From: Actinobacteria bacterium IMCC26256
GTDB taxonomy: Bacteria; Actinomycetota; Acidimicrobiia; IMCC26256
DNA length: 64,000 bases
Direction: 5' to 3'
Assembly: GCA_001023575.1 (NCBI GenBank)
Contig: CP011489.1
Coordinates: 992,001 to 1,056,000 of the forward strand
Made by a program: the position numbers and the translations under genes. The notes below the pieces were generated by a model that saw only the letters and a program-made list of their open reading frames with translations, was not told the origin of the DNA and searched no databases. Shown piece after piece: positions 1 to 8,405 of the stretch; position 1 is the stretch's first letter, and every line of letters starts with the position of its first letter.

Positions 1-331
1 TGCCGGAGTCTCACTCCTCGTATGCAGAGCTGGAGCCCTTACGGTCGCGGAAATTTGCGCGGCTGGCGTGCCATCAATCCTGATCCCATGGCCGGGGGCT
101 GCAGGCGATCACCAAAGTAGAAATGCAGAGGCGTTGGTCAGCGCAGGGGGAGCGGTCCTTCTATTAGATGCCGATTGTGATGAGGCCAAACTCGACTCCC
201 TTTTAGCTCCGTTGCTTGCCGATAGTCAGCGGTTAGCAAGAATGAGCGCAGCTGCACTCACGCTTTCACTCCCAAATGCAGCGCGTGATCTTGCGATTCT
301 TGTGGAGGAGGTCTCGAATGCCAGCACCTGA
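1..331 (+). CDS. murG: UDP-GlcNAc:lipid I N-acetylglucosaminyltransferase MurG, C-terminal part
   Basis: The window opens inside this gene; the frame is open from base 2 and about 109 C-terminal residues are present, ending at TGA 329-331. MurG adds GlcNAc to lipid I at the inner face of the membrane to make lipid II. What is seen is the signature of the C-terminal nucleotide-sugar domain: CRAGALTVAEICAAGVP followed by IPWPGAAGDHQ, which matches the family's SRAG(A/S)xTVAE and AAxDHQ motifs that bind UDP-GlcNAc. The last 14 bases overlap the start chosen for murC, so the two are translationally coupled. The 5' part lies outside the window and cannot be judged. Confidence 0.93.
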   Translation, partial: AGVSLLVCRAGALTVAEICAAGVPSILIPWPGAAGDHQSRNAEALVSAGGAVLLLDADCDEAKLDSLLAPLLADSQRLARMSAAALTLSLPNAARDLAILVEEVSNAST

Positions 332-1706
332 GCAAGACGGACGGTTGGACCTTACGACTACCCGCACTATCCACATTGTCGGCGTCGCTGGGCACGGAAT
401 GAGTGCACTCGCCGCAGTCCTCGCGGAGCTTGGGCACCATGTATCAGGGACAGATATTGCGCCGAGCCGGCGAATGGAGCGACTCTCCCTTCTAGGGGTC
501 ACCTGCAGCGTTGGGCAGCGGCCAGAGAATATTCCAGAGAACTGCGATGCCGTTGTGATATCGACCGCAGTTCCTCTTACAAATATTGAGGTAGTCACTG
601 CGAACGAGCGTGGAGTCCAAGTGTTTCACCGCTCCGACGCGCTTGCAGGGGTAGTGGCGCAGCGCCGCGGGATAGGCGTTGCCGGAACACATGGCAAGAC
701 AACTACTTCCTCAATGGTTACGTTAATTATGCGCGCAGCAGGAATGAATCCTTCGTTCGTAATTGGAAGCGAACTCAATGAGGTGGGTACTAACGCTGCA
801 ATGAGCTCAGGTGAATGGCTCGTTGTCGAGTCTGATGAGAGTGATGGGTCCTTCCTAAAGTTCGATCTCAATGCTGCAATCATCACCAACATTGAGAAAG
901 ATCACCTCGGATTCTGGTCAACCATGGATCGGCTAGAGGCAGGTTTTGAAGTATTCGCAGAGCACGTAGATGGTCCGGTGATTTTCTGCGCGGATGACCC
1001 AGTGACGCTCAGATTGGCACAGATACATCCCAATGCTGTGACCTACGGATGGGCCGAGGGTGCTGATTATCGAGTCACTAATTACCGCAGCGGAAAGAGC
1101 GGTTCAGAGTTCACTCTCGAGATCGAAGGAGTAGTTGCTGGAGAGTTAGCGCTCCCTCTCCTTGGATCCCACAATGCACAGAACGCCACTGCCGCTGCTG
1201 CATTAGCAATGAGCCTCGGTGTCTCATTCGAGGACGTGAGGAGCGCTCTCGCTGGATTCGGTGGAGTCTCACGCAGATTTCAATTCAGGGGCGAGAGAGA
1301 TGGCGTTACCTTTGTTGACGATTACGCGCATTTGCCGAGCGAGATAAAGGCCACACTGCGTGCTGCGAAAGAGGGAGGCTGGCGTCGGATTATCGCTGTT
1401 TTCCAGCCATATCGCTATCTCCGAACAATGCTGATGTGGCGAGATTTCGCAGATGCCTTCGAGGGTGTTGACCACCTAGTGCTGACCGATGTCTGCGGAG
1501 CGAGTGAGGAGCCGATTCCTGGTGTGACAGGTCGGCTCGTGCTTCAAGCTGTTCTCGATGCACATCCAGAGATGTCCGTCTCATATTTTCCTCATAGGTC
1601 GGAGTTGGTCTCAAACGTACTGAAATATGCGGGTCCGGGTGATCTTGTCCTCACCCTTGGCGCAGGTGATCTAACTACCGTTCCAGATGAATGGGTAAAC
1701 GGGTGA
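318..1706 (+). CDS. murC: UDP-N-acetylmuramate--L-alanine ligase MurC
   Basis: Cytoplasmic ATP-dependent ligase that adds L-alanine to UDP-MurNAc, the first peptide step of peptidoglycan synthesis. About 462 residues, normal for the family. The N-terminal Rossmann region starts HIVGVAGHGMSALA (residues ~19-32), the ATP-binding loop GTHGKTTT is at ~123-130, and the C-terminal Mur ligase domain carries FVDDYAHLPSE. I chose ATG 318 because a strong GGAGGAGG lies 6 bases upstream (304-311); an in-frame upstream ATG at 276 has no such site and would add 14 atypical residues. The gene overlaps murG by 14 bases and murB by 16 bases, as expected in a dcw operon. Confidence 0.95.
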   Translation: MPAPEQDGRLDLTTTRTIHIVGVAGHGMSALAAVLAELGHHVSGTDIAPSRRMERLSLLGVTCSVGQRPENIPENCDAVVISTAVPLTNIEVVTANERGVQVFHRSDALAGVVAQRRGIGVAGTHGKTTTSSMVTLIMRAAGMNPSFVIGSELNEVGTNAAMSSGEWLVVESDESDGSFLKFDLNAAIITNIEKDHLGFWSTMDRLEAGFEVFAEHVDGPVIFCADDPVTLRLAQIHPNAVTYGWAEGADYRVTNYRSGKSGSEFTLEIEGVVAGELALPLLGSHNAQNATAAAALAMSLGVSFEDVRSALAGFGGVSRRFQFRGERDGVTFVDDYAHLPSEIKATLRAAKEGGWRRIIAVFQPYRYLRTMLMWRDFADAFEGVDHLVLTDVCGASEEPIPGVTGRLVLQAVLDAHPEMSVSYFPHRSELVSNVLKYAGPGDLVLTLGAGDLTTVPDEWVNG

Positions 1707-2671
1707 GAGCTTTGAGCTCGGAGTTCGACGCAGCTTTCAATATGCTGAGTCCAGATTTTGGAGATCGTGTCGAGCGCGCAGCGCCCCTATCTCAGTTCAC
1801 TACATATCGTTTAGGTGGACCGGCTGAGATTCTCGTGCGGGTCAGAAATGTGCGCGAACTCGGCATCCTTGCAACAGCCCTTGAAGCAAACCCGAGTGTT
1901 CCGATCCTCGTAATTGGAAGAGGATCTAATCTTGTAGTTGCTGATGCTGGAGTAAGCGCTGCGGTAGTGATTCTCGAGGAGGATTTCGAGCGCGTAGAGA
2001 TCGTCGATGAAGTTGTATCTGCCGGGGCAGGTGTTCCGCTCCCAGTATTAGCCCGCAGGTGTGCGGTTGCCGGGCTAAGCGGCCTTGAGTTCTACGTCGG
2101 TATTCCAGGGAGCATTGGCGGAGCGGTACGCATGAATGCTGGCGGCCACGGGAGCTCAACCGCTGAGGTTCTCCTCTCTGCGGTTGTGGCTGATATCTCG
2201 AATAATGGAGTCACCTCAGAGCGCTCTTTGGAGAGTCTTGGCTTTCGCTACCGTGGATCAGCCCTAGGTGGAATGGAGATTGTCTGCAGCGCTTCTTTCA
2301 AACTCGTTAGAGACGAGCCTGTTGCATGCGAGGAGCGGCTCTCTGAGATTGTTCGATGGCGTCGCGAGAACCAACCTGGTGGGGCAAATGCAGGCTCTGT
2401 TTTTCGCAACCCAGATGGTGACTCTGCCGGTCGCTTAATCGAGTCCTGTGGCCTAAAAGGATTGAGGATTGGCGGGGTGCATGTCTCCGATAAGCACGCC
2501 AATTTTATTCAGGCAGACTCTGGGGCAATGGCGAGCGACTTGGCGGCACTCGTCTTAGAGATTCAGAGGAGAGTGCTCGACGAGACCGGGGTCCGCTTAG
2601 AGACCGAGCTTCATTGGGTTGGGTTTAGTAAGAGTGACGGTCAAGATGAGCCATCTGAGGGACTGCAGTGA
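1691..2671 (+). CDS. murB: UDP-N-acetylenolpyruvoylglucosamine reductase MurB
   Basis: FAD enzyme that reduces UDP-GlcNAc-enolpyruvate to UDP-MurNAc with NADPH, in the cytoplasm. 326 residues. The FAD_binding_4 region has GRGSNLVVAD (~76-85) and VGIPGSIGGAVRMNAGGHG (~136-154); the catalytic serine is in NAGSVFRNP (Ser ~236) and the C-terminal Glu is in LETELHW (~306). The position between murC and ftsQ is that of the actinobacterial division cluster. The start is not certain: ATG 1691 has no Shine-Dalgarno site, and an in-frame GTG at 1703 would give a tight GTGA overlap with the murC stop. Either would be coupled to murC. Confidence 0.94.
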   Translation: MGKRVRALSSEFDAAFNMLSPDFGDRVERAAPLSQFTTYRLGGPAEILVRVRNVRELGILATALEANPSVPILVIGRGSNLVVADAGVSAAVVILEEDFERVEIVDEVVSAGAGVPLPVLARRCAVAGLSGLEFYVGIPGSIGGAVRMNAGGHGSSTAEVLLSAVVADISNNGVTSERSLESLGFRYRGSALGGMEIVCSASFKLVRDEPVACEERLSEIVRWRRENQPGGANAGSVFRNPDGDSAGRLIESCGLKGLRIGGVHVSDKHANFIQADSGAMASDLAALVLEIQRRVLDETGVRLETELHWVGFSKSDGQDEPSEGLQ

Positions 2672-3591
2672 GTTCGCAGAGTGAGGACCCAAGAATTAAA
2701 GCCCGCAGAAGCGCGGTTGAGCAGGCAAAAGTACGTAGACGAACAATCTTGGTTGGCTCTGCACTCTGTGCTGGAGTAGTTGTTTTTCTTTTATACCTCC
2801 TCCTTAACTCTGCGTTACTTGAGGTACGAAAGTTGGAGGTAACCGGAGTGACAGGGGAGAGGGGGCGAGCCGTTGAGGTTGCTGCCGCAGTCCCGCTGGG
2901 TGACGCACTTGCTTTTCTTGATACCGGAGCAATCTCCGATCGAGTGAAGAAGCTTCCTTGGATAGCGAGTGTCTCGGTAAAGACTCACTTCCCCCATACT
3001 GTCTCAATTGATTTGGTAGAGCGCAACCCTGTGGCATGGGTTCGCCCGGGTAGCGAGATAACTATTACGACGAGCACCTCGCCTAACCCTTCAAGTTCAA
3101 CGCGTAAACCCAGTAGCGAATCTTCTACTTCGTCAACCACTAGCGAGCCCACGACCACAACCACCATCAGTACTTCAACCACCAGGCGCGCCCCTGCGGT
3201 TCAGGCCCCGAGGCTTATTGATAGGGCTGGGAGAGTCCTCGCCACTACCGCTGCTCCGCCATTCGGCATCCCAGAGATTAGAGGGGTGAAGGTCGCAAAG
3301 GCAGGAGGTTTCATTAACCCCAAGACCGCTGCAACGACATTCATGGCGCTGCCAAAGGCGCTGAGGGTGCAGGTCGCTGTTGTGGAGGTTGACAGAGTTG
3401 GATCGGTCGTGCTTCTACTCAATACGACAGCAGGTCAGCGCCCCACAGCGCGGGTCATTCGAATTGGCCCGCCTGATAATGCGCGCGCTAAGGGGAATGT
3501 TGCTCTCGCAGTGCTTGAGGCGCTGAGATCTAATCGGCAGAGCGTCACCACAATCGATGTAACTGTTCCAACTGCTCCAGCTACCTCTTAA
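2668..3591 (+). CDS. ftsQ: Cell division protein FtsQ with a Ser/Thr-rich insertion
   Basis: Bitopic divisome protein linking early cytoplasmic and late periplasmic division proteins. 307 residues, GTG start overlapping the murB stop (GTGA). One membrane helix at ~27-47 is followed by a POTRA domain (~52-120, LEVRKLEVTG to SIDLVERNPVAWV) and a beta-domain resuming at LIDRAGRVL (~183). Between them, residues ~130-173 are almost only Ser, Thr and Pro with TTTTT runs. Such a tract inside the extracytoplasmic part is not in textbook FtsQ; it may be a flexible, possibly glycosylated linker. Assignment rests on POTRA plus position directly before ftsZ. Confidence 0.88.
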   Translation: MSSQSEDPRIKARRSAVEQAKVRRRTILVGSALCAGVVVFLLYLLLNSALLEVRKLEVTGVTGERGRAVEVAAAVPLGDALAFLDTGAISDRVKKLPWIASVSVKTHFPHTVSIDLVERNPVAWVRPGSEITITTSTSPNPSSSTRKPSSESSTSSTTSEPTTTTTISTSTTRRAPAVQAPRLIDRAGRVLATTAAPPFGIPEIRGVKVAKAGGFINPKTAATTFMALPKALRVQVAVVEVDRVGSVVLLLNTTAGQRPTARVIRIGPPDNARAKGNVALAVLEALRSNRQSVTTIDVTVPTAPATS

Positions 3592-3886
3592 GGCGCACGG
3601 AGGCCTCCGCTTCCGTGGCTCCAGTGGGGCCGCTAGAGGATCCATATAGGAGTTGGTCTGGTCCGATACCACTAAATTGGCCTCTTGAGTTGCTCGCTTT
3701 GAGGCAAATTTGAGAGATTTTTCTCCTCTAGGGGCGGTTCTCTTTGCCCCGGTTGCCGCTGTCCGGTACAGTCTGAACCCTTACAACAGGTTTACATAAG
3801 CCTTGACCTCTACAACACCTCGACCGTAAGGCCGAGGTTTACGTTGAGACTCAAGGGTTATGGCTACGCCAGGAGAGGCGCAAGCA
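3592..3886 (+). promoter_or_regulatory. ftsQ-ftsZ intergenic region with hairpin and probable ftsZ promoter
   Basis: About 295 bases with no convincing gene. CGGAGGCCTCCG just after the ftsQ stop (about 3605-3616) is a perfect 12-base palindrome. Near ftsZ, TTTACATAAG (3791-3800) resembles a -10 element, TTGACC (3803-3808) a -35 element, and bases 3818-3837 form a stem of seven pairs around one mismatch with a GTAA loop. FtsZ level is commonly set by several promoters in this gap in actinobacteria; which of these elements is used cannot be told from sequence. Confidence 0.4.
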
Positions 3887-4960
3887 ATGATGGGTGCACC
3901 CCAAAACTACTTGGCAGTGATCAAGGTCGTCGGCGTTGGCGGAGGTGGCGGTAACGCCGTCAACCGCATGGTCGATGCCGGGCTGAAGGGAGTCGAGTTC
4001 CTAGCGGTCAATACCGACGCTCAGGCTCTGCTTCTAAGCGATGCTGACCTTCGACTTGATCTTGGACGCGAATTAACCCGCGGGCTTGGAGCAGGTTCCG
4101 ACCCCGAGGTTGGCCGACAAGCGGCTGACGAACATCGTGCTGAGATCGAGGAGGCCCTGCGCGGCTCTGACATGGTCTTCATCACAGCGGGCGAGGGCGG
4201 TGGTACCGGTACAGGTGCAGCCCCAATGATCGCGGAGATCGCAAAAGAACTAGGCGCATTGACCATCGGTGTAGTTACAAGGCCATTTGGTTTTGAGGGT
4301 CGACGCAGATCTGTACAAGCAGAGCAGGGTATTCAGAGACTAAAAGAGAAGGTCGACACCCTGATTGTAATTCCTAACGATCGCCTGCTTCAGGTCTCGG
4401 ATGAGCGCACCTCAATCGTCAACGCCTTCAAGATGGCCGATGAGGTTCTCCTGCAAGGAGTCCAAGGAATCACAGATCTAATCACCACACCGGGACTCAT
4501 CAACACTGACTTCGCAGACGTCAAGATGATCATGACCAATGCCGGCTCAGCGCTAATGGGTATCGGTTATGCCTCTGGCGATGGACGCGCTGTTGGCGCC
4601 GCAAGGTCTGCAATCTCAAGCCCGCTTCTTGAGGCGAGCATTGAGGGTGCACGAGGAATCCTGCTCACGATCTCAGGCCCATCTGACCTCGGACTCTTCG
4701 AGGTAAATGAGGCAGCTCAGATCATCGCTGATGCAGCTCACCCGGATGCGAACATAATCTTCGGGACTGTGATCGATGACGCCCTTGGTGATGAAGTACG
4801 CGTAACAGTCATTGCCGCTGGCTTTGATCGTTACGAGGGGGAGCGTCCTTCTGCTCCTCTTGGACTTCGCTCAGACGAAGAGTCTTATGGAGTATCGGGC
4901 GTTACTGACGACCTCGGCCTTGGTGACGACGACTTCGACGTTCCTGAGTTCCTTCGCTGA
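3887..4960 (+). CDS. ftsZ: Cell division protein FtsZ
   Basis: Tubulin-like GTPase that polymerises into the Z ring. The chosen start gives 357 residues beginning [19 protein letters not shown], the usual actinobacterial N-terminus; AGGAGAGG (3871-3878) is 8 bases upstream of ATG 3887. An upstream in-frame ATG at 3860 (nine extra residues) has only a weak AAGGG. GTP-binding GGGTGTG lies at ~104-110, the T7 loop NTDFAD at ~206-211 supplies the catalytic Asp residues, and the C-terminus [10 protein letters not shown] is the conserved peptide that docks SepF, which is encoded 1.6 kb downstream. Nothing is truncated or missing. Confidence 0.97.
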   Translation: MMGAPQNYLAVIKVVGVGGGGGNAVNRMVDAGLKGVEFLAVNTDAQALLLSDADLRLDLGRELTRGLGAGSDPEVGRQAADEHRAEIEEALRGSDMVFITAGEGGGTGTGAAPMIAEIAKELGALTIGVVTRPFGFEGRRRSVQAEQGIQRLKEKVDTLIVIPNDRLLQVSDERTSIVNAFKMADEVLLQGVQGITDLITTPGLINTDFADVKMIMTNAGSALMGIGYASGDGRAVGAARSAISSPLLEASIEGARGILLTISGPSDLGLFEVNEAAQIIADAAHPDANIIFGTVIDDALGDEVRVTVIAAGFDRYEGERPSAPLGLRSDEESYGVSGVTDDLGLGDDDFDVPEFLR

Positions 4961-5004
4961 CATACGGGCGTCGCTCGTAGTTAATGCAGTCCGGAGGCAA
5001 AGCG

Positions 5005-5727
5005 GTGCTCAACTACGTAGATATCGGGTGTGCTCGCGTCTGGTTTACTACTCGTCTCGGAGGCTCCTCGCAGCCTCCATACGACTCGCTTAATCTCGCT
5101 ACGCACGTAGGGGATGATCACCTCACCGTGAGGCGAAACACAGAGTTGCTAGCGAGTCTCTGTGAGGGAACGCCGAGCGACCCCGATGCGTGGGTATATG
5201 TAAATCACGTTCATGGGGTAGAGGTTCTGCGCCTTGATGAGGCCCCAGCGGGTCGCCCCGATGCCGATGGTGCTGCAACCAATGTTGTTGGGCTGCCACT
5301 TGTGGCTATAGGGGCAGATTGCGCCCCGATTGCAATGGCGAACGATACGGCCTGCGCCGCTATCCACTCCGGTTGGCGAGGGCTTGAGGCGGGCGTAATC
5401 AGCGAGGGCGTAGCAGCGGTGCGGGCGCTGGGTACAGGTAAAATTAAGGCGATTATTGGGCCGTGTATCAGCGCTCCTCACTATGAGTTTGGAGCGCAGG
5501 ACCTGAATCGACTCGCAAGCATTGTGGGGCCGAGTGTGATTGGCGAGACAAGTAATGGCTCTCCCGCTCTTGACCTGCGTGCAGGAATACGCAGCGCCTT
5601 GCTCTCCGAGGGTGTAACCGATATTGGCGATGATCTGCGCTGTACTTTCTCTGAGCAGAGCCTTTTCTCGTTTAGGCGCGACGGCGTGACCGGGCGACAG
5701 GGCATGGTTGTGGAGCGAGTGCGTTGA
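5005..5727 (+). CDS. pgeF: PgeF/YfiH-family peptidoglycan editing factor (multicopper-oxidase-like)
   Basis: Cytoplasmic protein of the DUF152/YfiH family. E. coli PgeF limits mis-incorporation of serine into muropeptides, and other members have purine nucleoside phosphorylase activity. Metal-binding motifs are present: VNHVHG, GADCAPI, HSGWRG and GPCISAPHYEFG. I prefer GTG 5005 (240 residues) because GGAGG at 4993-4997 is 7 bases upstream; the in-frame ATG at 4984 would add seven residues and has no ribosome site. The gene sits between ftsZ and yggS, as in most actinobacterial division clusters, which supports the cell-wall role. Confidence 0.85.
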   Translation: MLNYVDIGCARVWFTTRLGGSSQPPYDSLNLATHVGDDHLTVRRNTELLASLCEGTPSDPDAWVYVNHVHGVEVLRLDEAPAGRPDADGAATNVVGLPLVAIGADCAPIAMANDTACAAIHSGWRGLEAGVISEGVAAVRALGTGKIKAIIGPCISAPHYEFGAQDLNRLASIVGPSVIGETSNGSPALDLRAGIRSALLSEGVTDIGDDLRCTFSEQSLFSFRRDGVTGRQGMVVERVR

Positions 5728-6407
5728 CGACGCAAGGGGATGAGGCCGCGAGCCAACAACTGAGAGAGAACCTCGAAGAGGTACGGAGTCGAATTAGTGA
5801 GGCGGCGAGAATAAGTGATCGCAACGCGTCAAGCATCCGGCTAGTCGGTATATCAAAGACGATTGACGCAGCGACGCTCGCGCTGACTCTCGATTTAGGG
5901 CTATGTGATTTTGGAGAGAATAGAGCACAGGAACTCTTAGAGAAGGCCCCGCTGCTGGCGGTTCACGACCCTGCTCCTGTCTGGCACTTTGTGGGGCAGT
6001 TGCAGCGCAATAAGGTCGCTGTTATCTCGCCGCACATCTCCCTTTGGCACTCTGTAGATAGAGCGTTGTTGGGCGAGGCGATTGCTAAACGTGCTCCGGG
6101 GGCCAGAGTGCTCGTAGAGGTAAATCTCGCAGAGGAGCCACAGCGCGGTGGTGTAGCTCCATCGGGCTGCGCGGAGCTCGTCGATGCGCTTCGCTCACTC
6201 GGCCTTGACGTTGCTGGGCTAATGACGGTCGCTCCTCAAATCGGCGAGCCGAGTAGATGGTTTGAGGCTCTACGAATACTTGCCGATGGGCTTGGAGTAG
6301 TTGAGTTATCAATGGGGATGAGCGGCGATTATGAGGCAGCGATCGCTCAGGGATCCACAATTCTCAGGGTTGGGGCCTCGATATTTGGTGGGCGCAGAGC
6401 CATTTGA
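5724..6407 (+). CDS. yggS: YggS-family PLP homeostasis protein
   Basis: Single-domain pyridoxal-5'-phosphate-binding TIM-barrel protein that buffers PLP. 227 residues. The PLP lysine is in LVGISKT; the other family signatures are FGENRAQE, WHFVGQLQRNK, EVNLAEEPQRGG and LSMGMSGDYEAAI. The start is TTG 5724, overlapping the pgeF stop (TTGA), with no separate Shine-Dalgarno site, so translation is probably coupled. Position upstream of sepF matches the conserved yggS-sepF pair; in Gram-positive bacteria this linkage has long been noted but not fully explained. Confidence 0.93.
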   Translation: MTTQGDEAASQQLRENLEEVRSRISEAARISDRNASSIRLVGISKTIDAATLALTLDLGLCDFGENRAQELLEKAPLLAVHDPAPVWHFVGQLQRNKVAVISPHISLWHSVDRALLGEAIAKRAPGARVLVEVNLAEEPQRGGVAPSGCAELVDALRSLGLDVAGLMTVAPQIGEPSRWFEALRILADGLGVVELSMGMSGDYEAAIAQGSTILRVGASIFGGRRAI

Positions 6408-6529
6408 GGAGATCCTCATTATCTGCACGATCGACTACCCGAGGCGCTTCAAGCGTGTTCGATGTTCTCAGCGCACTTCTCGCCGATGCCGAGGATCGAA
6501 ATGGGGTTGAGGAGGTGTCCACGATCTAG
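6404..6529 (+). CDS. Possible small protein between yggS and sepF
   Basis: A 41-codon frame starting with TTG that overlaps the yggS stop (TTGA) and ends at TAG 6527. Its second half, SVFDVLSALLADAEDRNG, looks like normal amphipathic coding sequence. The first half (RRSSLSARSTTRG) is less convincing and there is no ribosome site. It could equally be non-coding sequence upstream of sepF. I know of no family for it. Confidence 0.22.
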   Translation: MRRSSLSARSTTRGASSVFDVLSALLADAEDRNGVEEVSTI

Positions 6530-6574
6530 CCCCATTCCCCTGTAGGCTCGCAGACGCTCTAGGAGGTAGTGCAG

Positions 6575-7129
6575 ATGCCAGGTTGGATCAAGAACACGAT
6601 GAACTATCTAGGCCTCAACGAATCCGTTGATGCCGATGATGACTATGACTATCTCGAGGGGGACGGTTCCTATTACCTTGAGGAGGATCAGCTCCCCGCT
6701 GAGGAGCCTCAGGATGCTCCCCCAAGTTACGAACGCTCTCGCCCGGCAGTATCAGCACCACCCGTAACTCGATCCGCAGTGCGAACGATCTCCGACTCGG
6801 AGTCCCCAGCCGTTGATGTAACCAAACCGATAATTCGACCAGTGCCAGCCTCAAGCGCACGTGTTCAGGTCGTTGAGCCGAAGGGATTTAACGACGCACA
6901 AGAGGTCGGGGAGCGGATCAAATCCGGGCAGCCCGTCATCGTCAACCTTCAAGGTGTCGATAGTGATTTAAAGCGTCGGTTAATCGACTTCTGTAGTGGG
7001 TTGACCTACGCGATTGGTGGATCGATGGCGCGAGTCGCTGACCAAGTCTTTCTCTTGACTCCGGCAAATGTTGATGTCTCCGATGAGGAGAAAGACCGCC
7101 TCGCCGCTCGCGGCCTCTATCAGAAGTAA
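6575..7129 (+). CDS. sepF: Cell division protein SepF
   Basis: Cytoplasmic membrane anchor for FtsZ in Gram-positive bacteria. 184 residues from ATG 6575, with AGGAGG (6561-6566) 8 bases upstream; a GTG at 6569 is in frame but too close to that site. The N-terminal MPGWIKNTMNYLGL is the amphipathic membrane-binding helix, residues ~15-85 are an acidic Pro/Ser-rich linker, and the C-terminal SepF domain (~105-180) contains QPVIVNLQGVD and GLTYAIGGSMARVADQVFL. Its partner sequence, the FtsZ C-terminal peptide, is intact upstream. Confidence 0.95.
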   Translation: MPGWIKNTMNYLGLNESVDADDDYDYLEGDGSYYLEEDQLPAEEPQDAPPSYERSRPAVSAPPVTRSAVRTISDSESPAVDVTKPIIRPVPASSARVQVVEPKGFNDAQEVGERIKSGQPVIVNLQGVDSDLKRRLIDFCSGLTYAIGGSMARVADQVFLLTPANVDVSDEEKDRLAARGLYQK

Positions 7130-7155
7130 GCCTCGAACTAAATGATTAGTACCCC

Positions 7156-7404
7156 ATGATTACTAGCCTGATATGCAAACTTCTCACCATTTATATGGTG
7201 ATTTTGGCGGCGCGCGCAGTCCTCTCTTGGTTCCCAATGAGCCCGGGGAGCGCCCTTGCCCCAATTGCTCGGATTCTCGTAGATGTGACTGAGCCGGTAC
7301 TCGCTCCACTGCGTCGACTCATCCCACAGGCTGGCGTAATCGACCTCTCATTCCTAGTGGCTTTCTTCGGCCTCTCAATTATTCGAAACATTATTTGCAG
7401 GTAA
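7156..7404 (+). CDS. YggT-family integral membrane protein
   Basis: 82 residues with two hydrophobic segments (~4-24 and ~60-80) flanking the conserved loop RAVLSWFPMSPGSALAPIAR and DVTEPVLAPLRRLIP, which identify the YggT/Ycf19 family. The function is not firmly known; related proteins have been linked to osmotic tolerance and, in plastids, to nucleoid distribution. Its place between sepF and divIVA is conserved in Actinobacteria and Firmicutes, suggesting an envelope or division role. The start ATG 7156 has no obvious ribosome site. Confidence 0.9.
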   Translation: MITSLICKLLTIYMVILAARAVLSWFPMSPGSALAPIARILVDVTEPVLAPLRRLIPQAGVIDLSFLVAFFGLSIIRNIICR

Positions 7405-7473
7405 TTGCGCAATCTGCAGGAAAAATGGCCGGATAATGCGTCGAATGTCCACCACCCGGGCTTAGAGCATCGC

Positions 7474-7479
7474 TACCAT
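7474..7479 (+). promoter_or_regulatory. Candidate -10 element for leaderless divIVA transcript
   Basis: TACCAT followed by C, with 6 bases between the hexamer and the ATG of divIVA at 7486. There is no Shine-Dalgarno site before that ATG. The TANNNTC arrangement recurs before seven other genes here and fits an actinobacterial -10 box directing transcription from the start codon itself. Confidence 0.5.
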
Positions 7480-7485
7480 CAAAGC

Positions 7486-8355
7486 ATGGATGTGACTTCT
7501 CAGGCATTAAGAGACATAGAGATCAAAGAAGTTCGGCGCGGATACGACTGTGATGCAGTCGATGATCTGCTCGAGCAGGCGGCAGCCACGATAGATGCAC
7601 TAGAGCGTCGGATCGCTCTGGCGGAGCAGCATGCAAGAGACTCCGAAGCACAAGGATCTAATGCGCGAGCCTCAGAGGACATGCTCCAGAGGACCCTCCT
7701 ACTTGCGCAGCGTGCCGCAGAGGATGCAGTCTCAGAGGCAACCGCTACCGCTGCTGCGATTACAACGGCTGCAGATTCACAGGCTCGTGCAACGATTCTC
7801 GAGGCAACCTCAACGGCTCAGCGTGAAGCGAATGCGCAGCGACTGGCACTTGAGACCGAGGTGCGGGACCTGACTTCGCGTCGCTCTGCGCTCTCCTCCG
7901 ATGTAGATGCTCTCGAACGCTTCGAGGCCGATTATCGCGAGCGTCTCCGGCGCACTATCGCAGCCGATTTGGATTCTCTCGCTGTATCTCGAGAGCCTGT
8001 TGCTCCATCCGCTCGACCGGCGCTCCATGATGTGGGCGAGGCCCTTGCACCGATAGCGGCTGAGCCTGTAGTTGCTGCCGTTGCACCCGCAACTCCGGCC
8101 GCTCCGTTGGAGACCGCGGAGCTTACGGCGATTGAGGTGGCAGAGATTGCAGATCCAGCCCCTGTCGTAGATGCCCCGCCAGTTCTATTTGAGACAACTC
8201 CGACGCCAGAGGCAATGGATGATGACGAGTTCTTTGCTTCTCTGCGAGAGGCAGTAAACGACGACACTCCACTCGGTCCAAGGGACTCTGATATTCCCGA
8301 GCGCTCAATGTTTGGCGAGGATCGCAGATCCGGCATCTTCAGGCGACGCCGCTAG
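7486..8355 (+). CDS. divIVA: DivIVA-domain polar/septal organiser protein
   Basis: 289 residues from ATG 7486; upstream in-frame codons back to 7405 look non-coding. The N-terminal DivIVA motif is IEIKEVRRGYDCDAVDDLL (~9-27), followed by a long Ala/Glu/Gln-rich coiled coil (~28-165) and an Ala/Pro-rich disordered stretch (~165-240). The end is acidic, then strongly basic (RRSGIFRRRR). By family, such proteins (Wag31 in mycobacteria) mark poles and septa and recruit wall synthesis machinery. The place after sepF-yggT is the classical one. The C-terminal basic tail is unusual in my experience and may contact membrane or nucleic acid; that is inference. Confidence 0.85.
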   Translation: MDVTSQALRDIEIKEVRRGYDCDAVDDLLEQAAATIDALERRIALAEQHARDSEAQGSNARASEDMLQRTLLLAQRAAEDAVSEATATAAAITTAADSQARATILEATSTAQREANAQRLALETEVRDLTSRRSALSSDVDALERFEADYRERLRRTIAADLDSLAVSREPVAPSARPALHDVGEALAPIAAEPVVAAVAPATPAAPLETAELTAIEVAEIADPAPVVDAPPVLFETTPTPEAMDDDEFFASLREAVNDDTPLGPRDSDIPERSMFGEDRRSGIFRRRR

Positions 8356-8405
8356 TTCGAGATTCCTCTTGTCTCTGCATGAGGCGTTGTAGGAACCAGC
8401 GGAGT

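Noticed and set aside
3415..3672. Minus-strand frame across the ftsQ end
   Set aside because: Antisense to ftsQ for most of its length and without ribosome site or recognisable product.
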